A stretch of DNA of 64,000 nt from Ignavibacteriales bacterium (GTDB lineage: Bacteria; Bacteroidota; Ignavibacteria; Ignavibacteriales; Melioribacteraceae). The translations under genes were made by a program, and so were the position numbers. Under the pieces are notes generated by a model that searched no databases, had not been told where the DNA came from, and saw only the letters and a program-made list of their open reading frames with translations. Positions 6,599 through 15,696 of the stretch are shown here, one piece after another; positions within the stretch are counted from its first letter, which is position 1, and each line of letters begins with the position of its first letter. The DNA lies in contig JAPLFG010000003.1 of the NCBI GenBank assembly GCA_026390795.1, positions 1 through 64,000 on the forward strand, in the 5' to 3' direction.

Positions 6599-8877
6599 TT
6601 TAATAATGCCTCCATAGATAGATGAGTCTGTTCAGCCAAGCGTAACTCCAACAATGATTGGAGAAAAGCTAAAGTTGATTCTGATCCTTGATTTTCGTTC
6701 AGACGGTCGGAATGCAAACCATCGCGGCAGCCGCCTGTCGTTGGATCGTAAACGGAAAGATTTAAATCATTACGTCCGAGAAACCATTCAAATGCTTGAC
6801 GAGCTTCCTGTTTCCAAAATTTATCACCTGTAATTCTGAATGCCTCGAGACTAGCCGATACCATCGTTTGCGCTTCAACTGGCTGCTGATCAAAACGGGC
6901 ACGTTCTTCACCTTCTTTATAAAAACCATTTGATCCGATCGGGACAAAATGGTCTGTATCCGCACGATGTAAATCTGCAAGCCATTTTAACGACTCCAAA
7001 CCGCCATCAGTCATAGCTGTGTTAGGTATTGATTTGCCGCATGAGAGCAATGCATGTGGTAGAACAGCATTGCAATATGAAAGTTCTTTTTCAAACCATC
7101 GCCATTTTTCAGAACGATTGTTTTGATATAATGTTAGAAGCCGTCCCGCTAATTCATCTCGTACATGGTTAGCCCTGCTGTCGCCTGCAAATTTTTGTAA
7201 ATATTCATAAATACCTATAAGTGCAAATGCCCAAGCACGAGGGCTTGTAGTTGAGAGAATTGCGGGTAAAGTTTGTTCAAACAACCAACCAGCTATACTA
7301 TTGAAAGCAGGTGTATTAGAATGGCTTAATAATGTTCCCAAAGCTAAAAGTGCACGACCATGACTGTCATCTGAACCATTATCTTCCAACCAATTGCGTT
7401 GATAGTCCATAAAATTTCGAAAACGTTTTGTTTCATCGTTGAATGCAAATCCAAGAAAGGCAAGATAGCGGTAAGTTAAACCCAAATTCTCGCTGCTGCC
7501 TAGTTCATCTAAGAGAATACTAACTAAAAGAGCCCGCGCATTGTCATCGGTTGTATAACCATGTGAATAATTAGGTACGGTAAAAAGTGCGTGTTGAAGT
7601 ATACCGGTATAATCTGTTAGACGGTTTAGGTGATCGAGTTTTAAAGGAGGCAATTCGCCAGATCTTTTATCAAGAGCTTTCGCAATAAATCCAGGTGGTG
7701 TATAATGTCGACGCTCTACCCGTGCAAGTTCAAAACTTTCCATATAACGTTTCGCCACTTCAGACCAAATCATACCTCGTCCAAATTTATAAGCACGCTT
7801 GCGCATGGCATGCCTTTCGGATTCATTCTCCAATAGATTGATTACTTGCTCAGCTAAGGCATCAGAATCGCGGAACGGAACCAGCATGCCACGCCCATCA
7901 GCAAGCATTTCTTGTGCATACCAATATGGTGTAGAGATAACGGCTTTTCCAGCTCCTACAGTATAAGCCAAAGTTCCGGATGTAATCTGTGCTTCATTTA
8001 AATAAGGAGTAATATAGATATCGGCTGCGCCAATGAATTCAACAAGTTCTTCCAGACTGACAAAGCGGTTATAAAAGATAACATTACTTTCTACACCTTT
8101 TTGATGTGCTAACCACTGAAGCGAGAGCCGATAAGTTTCACCCTCGGATTGCAAGACGTGAGGATGTGTAGCGCCAACTACCATATAGACACAATCCGGG
8201 TAGCGTGCAACTATTTTAGGCATAGCCGAAATTACGGTTTCTATTCCTTTACTTGCTGAGAGTAAACCAAAACTTAGCAAGACAGTTTTCCCTTCTACTC
8301 CAAATAAATCTTTATTGAAACTTGGATCAACAAACGGTACATCTGGAATACCGTGCGGAATCAAATCAATTTTTTCCGATGACACATTATAGATGGTTTG
8401 TAAAAAATCAGAACCGCGTTCACTCATAACTACGAGACGATCGGATAACGCTGCAACCTCTTCCAATACTCTACGTTGATCATGATCGGGGTTTTTTAGT
8501 ATTGTATGCAAGGTTGTAACTATCGGCATTCTCAGCTCACGCAAAAGTGAAAGAATATGACTTCCTACTTTTCCGCCGAAGATTCCATACTCAAATTGCA
8601 CACAAACCAGATCAACGTCGTTGATATTTAGAAAATCTGCTGCACGGCGGTAGGAATCAACATCTTTTTCTATGAGTTCAAATCGTACCCGTGTTGGATA
8701 TGCATAACCAGCTTCTATATCATTAACAGGAAGTGCAATACAAGTTGTTTCAACATATTGTGCAGCGATTGCCTCGCATAAATCTGTAGTAAATGTTGCT
8801 ATGCCGCACTGACGCGGTGAATAATTTCCGATGAAGGCGATACGGTTGAGTGTGGAAAGTGCTGCCTTTTTTTTCAA
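6595..8877 (-). CDS. GT4 glycosyltransferase with large helical C-terminal domain
   Basis: The 760-residue protein has a GT-B fold GT4 domain in residues ~10-390: 'FIGNYSPRQCGIATFTTDLC', 'VCVQFEYGIFGGKVGSHIL', 'VLLSFGLLSASKGIETVISA', and the donor-site 'TSGTLAYTVGAGKAVISTPY'. The C-terminal half (~395-755) is an alpha/alpha-barrel-like region with 'GYTTDDNARALL', 'DDSHGRALLALG' and 'QPVEAQTMVSASLEAF', which resembles glycoside-acting (alpha/alpha)6 domains. The protein is therefore a probable bifunctional enzyme. It is followed without a gap by the GH130 gene. Family is certain; the sugar is not. Confidence 0.9.
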   Translation of the reverse strand: MKKKAALSTLNRIAFIGNYSPRQCGIATFTTDLCEAIAAQYVETTCIALPVNDIEAGYAYPTRVRFELIEKDVDSYRRAADFLNINDVDLVCVQFEYGIFGGKVGSHILSLLRELRMPIVTTLHTILKNPDHDQRRVLEEVAALSDRLVVMSERGSDFLQTIYNVSSEKIDLIPHGIPDVPFVDPSFNKDLFGVEGKTVLLSFGLLSASKGIETVISAMPKIVARYPDCVYMVVGATHPHVLQSEGETYRLSLQWLAHQKGVESNVIFYNRFVSLEELVEFIGAADIYITPYLNEAQITSGTLAYTVGAGKAVISTPYWYAQEMLADGRGMLVPFRDSDALAEQVINLLENESERHAMRKRAYKFGRGMIWSEVAKRYMESFELARVERRHYTPPGFIAKALDKRSGELPPLKLDHLNRLTDYTGILQHALFTVPNYSHGYTTDDNARALLVSILLDELGSSENLGLTYRYLAFLGFAFNDETKRFRNFMDYQRNWLEDNGSDDSHGRALLALGTLLSHSNTPAFNSIAGWLFEQTLPAILSTTSPRAWAFALIGIYEYLQKFAGDSRANHVRDELAGRLLTLYQNNRSEKWRWFEKELSYCNAVLPHALLSCGKSIPNTAMTDGGLESLKWLADLHRADTDHFVPIGSNGFYKEGEERARFDQQPVEAQTMVSASLEAFRITGDKFWKQEARQAFEWFLGRNDLNLSVYDPTTGGCRDGLHSDRLNENQGSESTLAFLQSLLELRLAEQTHLSMEALLK

Positions 8878-8953
8878 GATAAAGATCTCCTTCAGAATTT
8901 TTCATAGTTGAATTTTAATAAGTGATATTATCTGACCAAATAAATTTTTCATA

Positions 8954-9073
8954 TTAATCTCTCTTGAACTCTTTAACTACTTCTCTCAATTCCGGGTAAA
9001 GTATTATTGTACAAATGACAATAACAATTGCCAAGAAACCGAAAACAATCATTGCTAATGTGGAAAATTCCAT
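8954..9073 (-). CDS. 39-residue single-helix membrane peptide
   Basis: A short frame begins at ATG 9073 after GAGAGTGAGTA. It encodes MEFSTLAMIVFGFLAIVIVI, a hydrophobic helix, followed by 'CTIILYPELREVVKEFKRD'. This is the layout of a one-pass small inner-membrane peptide with a charged cytoplasmic tail. It lies between the radical SAM and GT4 genes with free DNA on both sides. I have no family for it; the good start site and helix-plus-tail structure support it. Confidence 0.6.
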   Translation of the reverse strand: MEFSTLAMIVFGFLAIVIVICTIILYPELREVVKEFKRD

Positions 9074-9164
9074 TACTCACTCTCTTCTATTATTAGTTCG
9101 TTAACATGAACGATTAAACTTTATCATCAATTGCTTTCGACTCATTTGATTGCATGAAATTCTC

Positions 9165-10646
9165 TCAATAAAAACTGTTGGATATTTTTTTGAAATGAAA
9201 TCCGTAAATCGTAAATAATATTGCCAGAGAAAAAAGTTGCGGTTTGCGGAACAGCGACCAAAAAAATAATTTCCAATAATAAATTCTTTCCTCACCGACC
9301 ACTCCTAATTTCAACATTGATTTAAACAGCGCGAGTATATAATTCGGATTGAGGTGAAAAACTTTCTTCTTCTTTGGCTCAAAGTCTTTCATAAAACGCA
9401 TTACACGTTCATAAAAGTATTTGGGTGAATAGATTGTGTTTAATATTTTCTTGTAACCGTTTAAAAGAATTTCGGGATTCATCTGCGGGATAAAATTCAT
9501 TGAAAAGTCGGTATTATTTCCGGTAAAATCGCTTAACAATCTTCCTTCGTTAAGTAATCTTTTCTGAAGTTTCGTTCCTCTTGGTGCATTTAATAAACCA
9601 ACCATTGCTGTGACAATTCCGCTCTCTTGTATGAAGTTTGTAAGTTCTTCAAAGATAACCGGAGGATCATTATCAAATCCTACAATAAAACCGCCTTGAA
9701 CCTCCATGCCCTCCGATTGAATTTTTTTGACACTTTGAATTAAATCCCGATTACGATTTTGAGGCTTGTTGCATTCGATTAGACTTTCTTCATTTGGTGA
9801 TTCGATTCCTATAAACACTGCTTCAAATCCCGCCTTAACCATAAGTTGCATCAGTTTATCATCATCGGCAAGATTGATTGATACTTCTGTGTTGAAGTAA
9901 AATGGATTTTTTCTTTTCTCCATCCACTCAATGATTGCAGGAAGAACTTCCTCTTTCAATTTTACCTTGTTACCAATGAAATTATCATCTACAAAAAATA
10001 CCGGTCCACGCCAGCCGGTAAAATATAATGCGTCCAATTCCGCCAAAACCTGTGCTTTAGTTTTTGTACGAGGCTTCCTTCCATAAAGAACCGTGATATC
10101 GCAGAAGTCACAATCGAAAGGGCATCCGCGTGAATACTGAACATTCATGGAAGTATAATTTTTAAGAGATACTAATTCCCAAAGAGGCAAAGGTGTGGCT
10201 GTAATATTTGCCCACTCTTCCGAAGTGTATTTTCGTTTCGGCTTTCCTTCGTTCAGATCATTTAGAAATTGCGGAAGTGTAATTTCGGCTTCATTAAGAA
10301 TCAAATGATCTATCTCTTGGTAATATTCCGGGCTGCTTGTAAATAAAGGTCCGCCGGCAACAATTTTTGCTTTTAGCTTTTTGCATCTTTCGATGACTTG
10401 ATTTGCCGATTCACTTTGAATTGACATGGCGCTTATGAAAACGTAATCTGCCCAAAGAATATCTTTATCAATGAGATTGCTCGCGTTCATATCAATTAAT
10501 TTTTTGTTCCATTCTTTTGGAAGCATTGCGGCAACGGTTAATAATCCTAAAGGAGGAAAGCTTGCTTTCTTCGATACAAATTTGAGAGCATGCTTAAAAC
10601 TCCAAAATGTATCGGGATACATCGGATAGACCATTAAAATATTCAT
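9165..10646 (-). CDS. B12-binding-type radical SAM protein with DUF4070-like C-terminus
   Basis: The 493-residue protein has an N-terminal cobalamin-binding-like Rossmann region (residues 1-130; 'NILMVYPMYPDTFWSFKHAL', 'SFPPLGLLTVAAMLP', 'VAGGPLFTSSPEYYQ'), then the radical SAM core with iron-sulfur ligands Cys175, Cys179 and Cys182 (SRGCPFDCDFC, CX3CX2C) and 'FVDDNFIGNK'. The C-terminal 130 residues resemble DUF4070. Members of this group modify lipids, hopanoids (HpnP/HpnR-like) or other small molecules. The exact substrate cannot be inferred. The start overlaps a possible small gene by ATGA and has its own GAGG site. Confidence 0.88.
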   Translation of the reverse strand: MNILMVYPMYPDTFWSFKHALKFVSKKASFPPLGLLTVAAMLPKEWNKKLIDMNASNLIDKDILWADYVFISAMSIQSESANQVIERCKKLKAKIVAGGPLFTSSPEYYQEIDHLILNEAEITLPQFLNDLNEGKPKRKYTSEEWANITATPLPLWELVSLKNYTSMNVQYSRGCPFDCDFCDITVLYGRKPRTKTKAQVLAELDALYFTGWRGPVFFVDDNFIGNKVKLKEEVLPAIIEWMEKRKNPFYFNTEVSINLADDDKLMQLMVKAGFEAVFIGIESPNEESLIECNKPQNRNRDLIQSVKKIQSEGMEVQGGFIVGFDNDPPVIFEELTNFIQESGIVTAMVGLLNAPRGTKLQKRLLNEGRLLSDFTGNNTDFSMNFIPQMNPEILLNGYKKILNTIYSPKYFYERVMRFMKDFEPKKKKVFHLNPNYILALFKSMLKLGVVGEERIYYWKLFFWSLFRKPQLFSLAILFTIYGFHFKKISNSFY

Positions 10647-10843
10647 TTTCTAGACCTCACAAATATTTCTCGAAAAATCAATTTTGTTATGGAGAAGAAT
10701 AATTGTGCAAACAGATAAAGATAGAACGACCTCTTGTCAAACGATTTTGTATTATCAAATTTCCTTTCGGTCACAAAATTAATTTTGTGATTTAAGCGTA
10801 TTACAAATTTTTCTTCGGTAGAAAAAATGCTTACAAGTATCAT
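10643..10843 (-). CDS. possible 66-residue leader protein
   Basis: This frame opens at 10843, 66 bp below a well-preserved motif copy, and its stop overlaps the radical SAM start by ATGA. Composition is Lys/Phe/Ile-rich with a hydrophobic stretch 'FYLYLFAQLFFSITKLIF'. The ribosome site (AAGAAAG) is weak and I know no relative. The spacing from the motif and the coupled overlap favour translation; low complexity argues against it. If not real, the radical SAM gene has a ~260-base leader. Confidence 0.35.
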   Translation of the reverse strand: MILVSIFSTEEKFVIRLNHKINFVTERKFDNTKSFDKRSFYLYLFAQLFFSITKLIFREIFVRSRK

Positions 10844-10908
10844 TTTTCTTTCTTAAAAGATTAATTGGTTTTATTCCGATTTCAGTATCAACAGTTACGA
10901 GGAAGTAT

Positions 10909-10945
10909 TCAATCGGTCAAAGGGATGAAAAAGGGACTACATCCT
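10909..10945 (-). promoter_or_regulatory. shared upstream motif, copy 3
   Basis: The copy reads TCAATCGGTC, AAAGGGATG, AAAAAGGGACTA, CATCCTT. GGATG and CATCC form an exact dyad with a 12-base spacer. It is 66 bp upstream of the possible small gene at 10843 and about 260 bp from the radical SAM start. Confidence 0.7.
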
Positions 10946-11215
10946 TCGGGAGGTGAGGTTAGGGTTTTCTATTAATTTGATACTTATAATGCAGTTACTA
11001 ATGTTCAATTTAGATCAGATCCGATTCAGTTAATAGAAAATTTCATTAATATTTTTTTGTGTACAAGACCTTGTCTGAATTTTAGGTTATAGATAATAAT
11101 TGTCTCATCAAAAAGAGAGACACTTAGAAACAAACTAAATCAACTTGATGTGCGAATTAAAAAATATAGTTCAATAAACTGTTGATACAGTTAAATAAAA
11201 CATTCTTTCATAGAT

Positions 11216-11241
11216 TAACCCCGTGATTAATCGCGGGGTTA
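11216..11241. repeat. near-perfect 26-bp palindrome
   Basis: TAACCCCG and CGGGGTTA face each other around a centre that contains GATTAATC, itself palindromic. Only one base pair in the 13-bp arms is a G-T mismatch. Neither side is followed directly by a T-run, so a simple terminator is not obvious; an operator or a 3' stabilising hairpin is also possible. Confidence 0.6.
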
Positions 11242-11352
11242 GAAACAAAATGCAATGTTAGAACCGTTTTAAAGGTTTACATTCTAATTCACACAACGGG
11301 TTAAATCAATTAATTTCGAGTATGAGTAATTTGTTCTCAATCAATTTACGAT

Positions 11353-11394
11353 ACCGGTTTTGAGATGCAATAATGCAATTAAATCAAAACCGGT
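11353..11394 (-). terminator. inverted repeat below the 11423-11992 gene, possible terminator
   Basis: ACCGGTTTTGA (11353-11363) pairs exactly with TCAAAACCGGT (11384-11394), an 11-bp stem with a 20-base loop, starting 29 bases past the gene's stop. The T-run expected for intrinsic termination is poor on the minus strand, so it may only mark the transcript end. Confidence 0.45.
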
Positions 11395-11422
11395 TTAGAA
11401 TTTTTGTAATTATAAATCCCGG

Positions 11423-11992
11423 TTACTTTTTATTCCTGCCGTTTTTCTTATTGCGATCGTTGTTTTGATTGTTATTCTCTTTTCTATCATTGTTATCATT
11501 TCTTTTGCTCCAACCATCGCGTTTATTCTTATCCTGCCTTTGTTGTTTAATCCAATTATTATGTTCCGGATGATATTTGTTCGCAAAATATTTTGACTCG
11601 CGGCTATCACGAATCGGCTGCTGATCATGGCGATCTCTAAATGAAGAATATTTTTCTCTGTAGTTATTATGATTTCTCCAAGGTTCTCGTTCATTAATAA
11701 CTACTTTATAAGAATTATACAGGTTAAAGTTTCTATAACGGTAAGGTAAAGAAGTTCTTCCAACCCAACGCCCTCTTTCATTAAAATAAAAGCGATGTAG
11801 TGAAACATTGTAGTAGGCTTCAATTCCCGGTATGTAATAATATTCAACTTCATCATACCCGGTAGGTCCCCAAGCCGGCTGGCTATTTAGATTAAAGCTG
11901 ATACCAAAACGTATTTGTGCATCTACTCTACTTGAAGTGCTGAAAGTAGTGGACAAGAATAATACTACGATTAGTACATATACATAACGCAT
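11423..11992 (-). CDS. secreted Tyr/Arg/Asn-rich protein, Bacteroidota type
   Basis: The 189-residue protein has a signal peptide (residues 1-26, ending VDAQ). A conserved region follows: 'QPAWGPTGYDEVEYYYIPGIE', 'YYNVSLHRFYFNERGRWV' and 'YRYRNFNLYNSYKVVINEREP'. This set is seen in many secreted Bacteroidota proteins of unknown function. The last ~60 residues are a low-complexity Asn/Lys/Asp/Arg tail. It is probably periplasmic or surface-located. No motif copy lies directly upstream; the NarL-type regulator gene ends 65 bp upstream. Confidence 0.8.
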   Translation of the reverse strand: MRYVYVLIVVLFLSTTFSTSSRVDAQIRFGISFNLNSQPAWGPTGYDEVEYYYIPGIEAYYNVSLHRFYFNERGRWVGRTSLPYRYRNFNLYNSYKVVINEREPWRNHNNYREKYSSFRDRHDQQPIRDSRESKYFANKYHPEHNNWIKQQRQDKNKRDGWSKRNDNNDRKENNNQNNDRNKKNGRNKK

Positions 11993-12056
11993 AACGTTGC
12001 TCCTTTTTTTATTCCGCTGTTTCGCCCAACAACTGTTGGAATGAAGAGCGAATGTT

Positions 12057-12749
12057 TTACAAATTGTTAATCATTGAAATACTCTTGGAAATTGTTGCAA
12101 GAGTTTCATCTGTGTAAGAATAGTTTGCAATTTCCAATCGTGTATGTAGTGCCAGCTTTTCCATGATATTATGAATATGACTTTTAACGGTATATGTTGA
12201 TACATGAATTTTATGACCGATCTCTCTGTTACTCATTCCTTCACCAAGAAGCGCAATAACCTCTTGTTCCCGTTTAGTCATCTGGACAGCTCCCTTCAGT
12301 TTAGTTTTTCCTTCCCTTACCGCGTTGTCAACAATCTGTGAAAAAAGTGAATCAACTAATAAAGGCGGAAGCACTGTTGACCCATCTGCTACAGTTCGTA
12401 TAGTGATTAATAAATCATTAAGCGATGCATCTTTAAGGATGAATCCATTAGCGCCTGCTCTTACGTATTGTAAAATATCGGCTTGAACTGGGGCAAGATC
12501 CATAATAATTATTTTTGCCTGCGGAAAATCTTTTTTAACTATTTCCACTACGTGTAAACTGTTTTGACTTCTTAATCCCAAATCCAAAAGAACAACATTT
12601 GGTTTTAACTGCTTTATTTTTGCTAAAGTGGTCTTACCGTCTCCGCTTGCGGAGATTATAATTATATCATTGTGAGGTTTAAGAATCGTAAGAATTCCAT
12701 TGCGAAGAAGACGGTTATCTTCAATAAGTAATAATCTTATTTTTTTCAT
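12057..12749 (-). CDS. NarL/LuxR-type response regulator (paralogue 1)
   Basis: The 230-residue protein has a receiver domain (residues 1-125) with acidic pair Glu10-Asp11, phospho-acceptor Asp56 (NVVLLDLGL) and Lys106 (FILKDAS). A LuxR helix-turn-helix follows at ~157-210 ('MTKREQEVIALLGEGMSNRE', 'VSTYTVKSHIHNIMEKL'). The position where typical receivers have a switch Ser/Thr reads 'IIMDLAP', i.e. Asp84-Leu85. The gene at 19150-19842 has the same change (IVMDLIP) and is its close paralogue. There is no kinase beside it. The long linker (126-155) with 'LPPLLVDSLFSQIVDNA' is shared with the paralogue. It is a candidate binder of the repeated motif. Confidence 0.92.
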   Translation of the reverse strand: MKKIRLLLIEDNRLLRNGILTILKPHNDIIIISASGDGKTTLAKIKQLKPNVVLLDLGLRSQNSLHVVEIVKKDFPQAKIIIMDLAPVQADILQYVRAGANGFILKDASLNDLLITIRTVADGSTVLPPLLVDSLFSQIVDNAVREGKTKLKGAVQMTKREQEVIALLGEGMSNREIGHKIHVSTYTVKSHIHNIMEKLALHTRLEIANYSYTDETLATISKSISMINNL

Positions 12750-12933
12750 ATTATTTTCTCGAAATTAAATTGAAATACAAATGATACTTTGTAAAGACTC
12801 ATAATTAATTTTTACTAAAAGCTAGGGGTTTGAACAAACTGCTGGCATCGAACAGCAAACAAATCAAACCCCTTTGGAAAACACCTTTCATTTTCAATTC
12901 TCTTAGCTTTACTTCTAGTCCTTCTATTTCATC

Positions 12934-13426
12934 AAAAATAATATCTTCCTCCGGGGGCAGAATCCATCGCTAATCCCGGTTTTGAAGTCAACTGGAGAGA
13001 AGGAACAAATTCTATTAAGATATCAATTGGTGTTTATTGCGGAACCTACGCAAGATCCACCACAAAGCGAACGGCTAAAGAATTGTAATACCCGCCACCG
13101 CCGCTGAATCACCCTCCTACTTCATAACAAATTGGGAATTCCTCAGTTGAACCAATTGCATTATATTGATGCAACAGATAATCAAAATGTAAATGAACAC
13201 GGATGCTTCCATCATTGTAGCCATCGTAACAACTGATGCGGTCACCGCATAAAGACAAGCCGATACCGAAATAAAATGCAGTAGTTTGAGAAGTCCACAA
13301 TTTTGCACTTAAACCGGTCGGTTCGCCAATAATTACACCAAGCCCAAATGAACGCTGTTGAGCGGGAGACTCATTGATGATAATAGTCAAAAAAACTATT
13401 GTCATTATTAACCGGATCTTTTTCAA
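12934..13426 (-). pseudogene. decayed outer-membrane beta-barrel protein
   Basis: The frame starts with a signal peptide (MKKIRLIMTIVFLTIIINES, PAQQ) and 'SFGLGVIIGEPTGLSAKLW', a barrel-protein opening. It is open to a TGA after 'FPICYEVGG'. Reading on in the same frame gives 'FSGGGGYYNSLAVRFVVDLA', two more stops, then 'TPIDILIEFVPSLQLTSKPG', 'LAMDSAPGGRYYF' and the natural TGA at 12934. The tail is the usual C-terminal strand of such proteins. So it is an old gene with three in-frame stops and no frameshift. A motif copy remains 80 bp upstream (13506-13542). Confidence 0.75.
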
Positions 13427-13505
13427 ATAGAATCTCCATCTTTATTCCATTATGGTATTTTTCATTTACTACCGAAATTAAGATGCAACTAATCAAGATC
13501 TAAAT

Positions 13506-13542
13506 TCAATCGGTCAAAGGGATGAAAAAGGAACTACATCTT
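13506..13542 (-). promoter_or_regulatory. shared upstream motif, copy 4
   Basis: The copy reads TCAATCGGTC, AAAGGGATG, AAAAAGGAACTA, CATCTTT. It precedes the decayed barrel-protein gene by 80 bp and is intact although the gene is not. Confidence 0.7.
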
Positions 13543-13636
13543 TTAGGCGGTATGGCAAAAAGGAATTATTTAATAATAAAGTTGTCGAAACTTCATTTCA
13601 ATCTATATATAATTTTAGGCTTCTTTGTAAGGTGAG

Positions 13637-13759
13637 TTATTGATTCAGAATTCCATGATTATTCTTTTCGTTTTTCTTTTCCCTTTTTGCGTTTTTTTTC
13701 TTTCATGGTTTTGCCGGTTCTTTCTTTAAATTCTTTTTACTGTCCCGACCTTTGCTGAT
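13637..13759 (-). pseudogene. broken Lys-rich mini-protein, copy 3
   Basis: This stretch is clearly related to 1483-1617 and 16024-16149: codons for SKGRDSKKNLKKEPAK are readable. The start codon position is ATC, one base is missing from the A-run before the internal Met codon, and the 3' end still matches the 16024 copy (NNHGI-LNQ-stop in the ancestral frame). It is thus inactivated by start loss and a -1 frameshift. No replacement start is visible. Confidence 0.7.
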
Positions 13760-13947
13760 GATTTTTCCCGATTGTTGTTTTCCCTTTTGATTTTGATCCC
13801 TACTTATCGCTGCAGATTTTCACTTACTCTTTAAACAACTATTTTCAACAAGGTCCAACTCAATCAACCACTGCTCATTTATAGAAAACACTAGCTTTAT
13901 CAACCAGCAATTGGATTTCAATTTCGTCTCTCAAGCATCTACAAAAA

Positions 13948-15696
13948 TCAACTAGCCTTTTTTCCGGTACGACTAAATTTTATGAATTTATCTGCTTTTC
14001 TACTCTTTGCCATTTTTTTCTCATTATGTACAAACATTTCCGCTTTTGCTTTTTCCATATCGATGATTTTTTGTGTTTCTGATTCTTCCTCTTTAAATTC
14101 AGATCGCAGTACAACAATCTGAGCTTCGGTCGCTGCACGTTTTAGTGCTAATCCAAATTGTCTACGCTCAATTTCTTGCCGGCGTAATAATTGTTCTGCA
14201 TCGTTTTTAGCTTCTTGTGATAAACGAGCGGAACCGGTTAATACACCTTCCGGACCAACATAAACATCAAGCAATTCAATCCCATGGTCTGTCAGTTTAA
14301 ACTCGCGAATCTGATTAGAATGTTCCATCCCGCGAGATTTAAGAATATACAATCCTCTATTGCGCTCACCGCCAATTTCAATATCACGCAAAAGCAGCCA
14401 TGTATCTATCAGCGATGATATTGACATATCTGTAAGTTCCTGGCTATCACCCGCGTCAGAAAGATTTACGAAGAATGCAGTAATATTTCTCATCTTTAAA
14501 AAATCTACAAGTCGTAGTAACATTATTTTTACTTCAGTTTGGTTGTTTCCAATAACAAAAGCATCAATAGGGTCTAGAACAACTATTTGCGGTTGAACTT
14601 TATTAATTAATTTAATAGTAGTAGTTAAATGATGTTCCAATCCAAAGAGTGTTGGACGTGTTGCATGAAAGCTAAGTATTCCTTTTTTAACCCACGGTGC
14701 TAAATGAATTCCGATTGATGCCATATTACGCATATACTGACTAGGGGATTCTTCGAAAGCAAAATAAAGAACGCGCTCTCCGCGCCTGCAAGCAGCTTCA
14801 ACAAATTGTGCCGCAAGGCTTGTTTTACCTGTACCTGCGGTACCAGAAACAAGTATAGTACTGCCGCGATAGTAACCTTTACCCGAAAGCATTGTATCCA
14901 GTCTTGGAATACCGGAGGATATTCTTTCGTTAGTTGAAATGTGGTTTAATCCAAGCGAAGTGACCGGTAGAACAGAAAATCCATCCTCATCAATTAAGAA
15001 AGGATATTCGTTTGTACCGTGAGTTGAACCGCGGTATTTAACAATTCGCAATCTGCGTATGGATGATTGATCGCTGACGCGATGATCCAGAACAATGACA
15101 CAATCGGAAACGTACTCTTCCAAACCTTGACGTGTTAAACGAGTATATGTACCATCTCCTCGTTCTCCGGTAATTATAGTTGTAACACCTTTCTTTTTTA
15201 ACCAGCTGAATAACCGCCGCAGTTCTGTTCGTACAATAGTAGAATTGGGCAGCGCTGAGAAAAGAGATTCAATAGTATCAAGCACAACACGTTTAGCACC
15301 GATGCTTTCAATTGCACTATGGATTCGGACGAACAAACCTTTCAGATCATATTCACCAGTTTGTTCTATTTCACCGCGCTCAATTTTAATGTGTTCAAGT
15401 AAAATCTTTTTATGGGCAACAAGACTATCTAAATCGAATCCCAAGGAAGCAACATTTGCCGTAAGTTCTTTTTCAGTTTCCTCAAACGAAATGAATACAC
15501 CGGGTTCATTGTAGCGAGTTGCACCTCGAACGAGAAACTCCATCGCAAAAAGCGTCTTTCCGCAACCCGGACCTCCGCATATTAGAGTTGGTCTTCCTTT
15601 CGGTAATCCGCCGCCTGTAATTTCGTCAAATCCTTGAATACTTGTTGGGGCTTTTGGAAGGGTCTTCCGCTGAAATTTCACTTCTTTTTTATTCAT
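13948..15696 (-). CDS. KaiC-like double-domain RecA-fold ATPase
   Basis: The 582-residue protein has two KaiC-type domains. The first Walker A is 'GGPGCGKTLFAMEF' (residues 41-54) with catalytic Glu pair in 'FISFEETEKEL'. The second is 'GTAGTGKTSLAAQF' (near 285) with 'YFAFEESPSQY'. Walker B segments are 'RVVLDTIESLF' and 'IVVLDPIDAFV'. The C-terminal ~90 residues form a charged coiled coil ('EQLLRRQEIERRQFGLALKR'), unlike cyanobacterial KaiC but usual in non-clock KaiC-like proteins. No kaiA or kaiB is present. Such proteins are thought to act in stress signalling, often with kinases. The start ATG follows GGAGATAAAATAA. Motif copy 5 lies 178 bp upstream, which suggests a longer leader. Confidence 0.9.
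   Translation of the reverse strand: MNKKEVKFQRKTLPKAPTSIQGFDEITGGGLPKGRPTLICGGPGCGKTLFAMEFLVRGATRYNEPGVFISFEETEKELTANVASLGFDLDSLVAHKKILLEHIKIERGEIEQTGEYDLKGLFVRIHSAIESIGAKRVVLDTIESLFSALPNSTIVRTELRRLFSWLKKKGVTTIITGERGDGTYTRLTRQGLEEYVSDCVIVLDHRVSDQSSIRRLRIVKYRGSTHGTNEYPFLIDEDGFSVLPVTSLGLNHISTNERISSGIPRLDTMLSGKGYYRGSTILVSGTAGTGKTSLAAQFVEAACRRGERVLYFAFEESPSQYMRNMASIGIHLAPWVKKGILSFHATRPTLFGLEHHLTTTIKLINKVQPQIVVLDPIDAFVIGNNQTEVKIMLLRLVDFLKMRNITAFFVNLSDAGDSQELTDMSISSLIDTWLLLRDIEIGGERNRGLYILKSRGMEHSNQIREFKLTDHGIELLDVYVGPEGVLTGSARLSQEAKNDAEQLLRRQEIERRQFGLALKRAATEAQIVVLRSEFKEEESETQKIIDMEKAKAEMFVHNEKKMAKSRKADKFIKFSRTGKKAS

Larger units (their letters stand above)
10946..11422. other. gene-free stretch with two inverted repeats
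   Basis: I see no gene here on either strand. It holds the palindrome at 11216-11241 and the inverted repeat at 11353-11394, both listed separately. Confidence 0.5.

Noticed and set aside
9101-9295. 64-codon frame overlapping the end of the radical SAM gene
   Set aside because: It is a shadow in another frame of a well-supported gene and lacks its own start site.
13948-15696. KaiC circadian clock operon
   Set aside because: Only the KaiC-like gene is present and its C-terminus is a coiled coil unlike clock KaiC.
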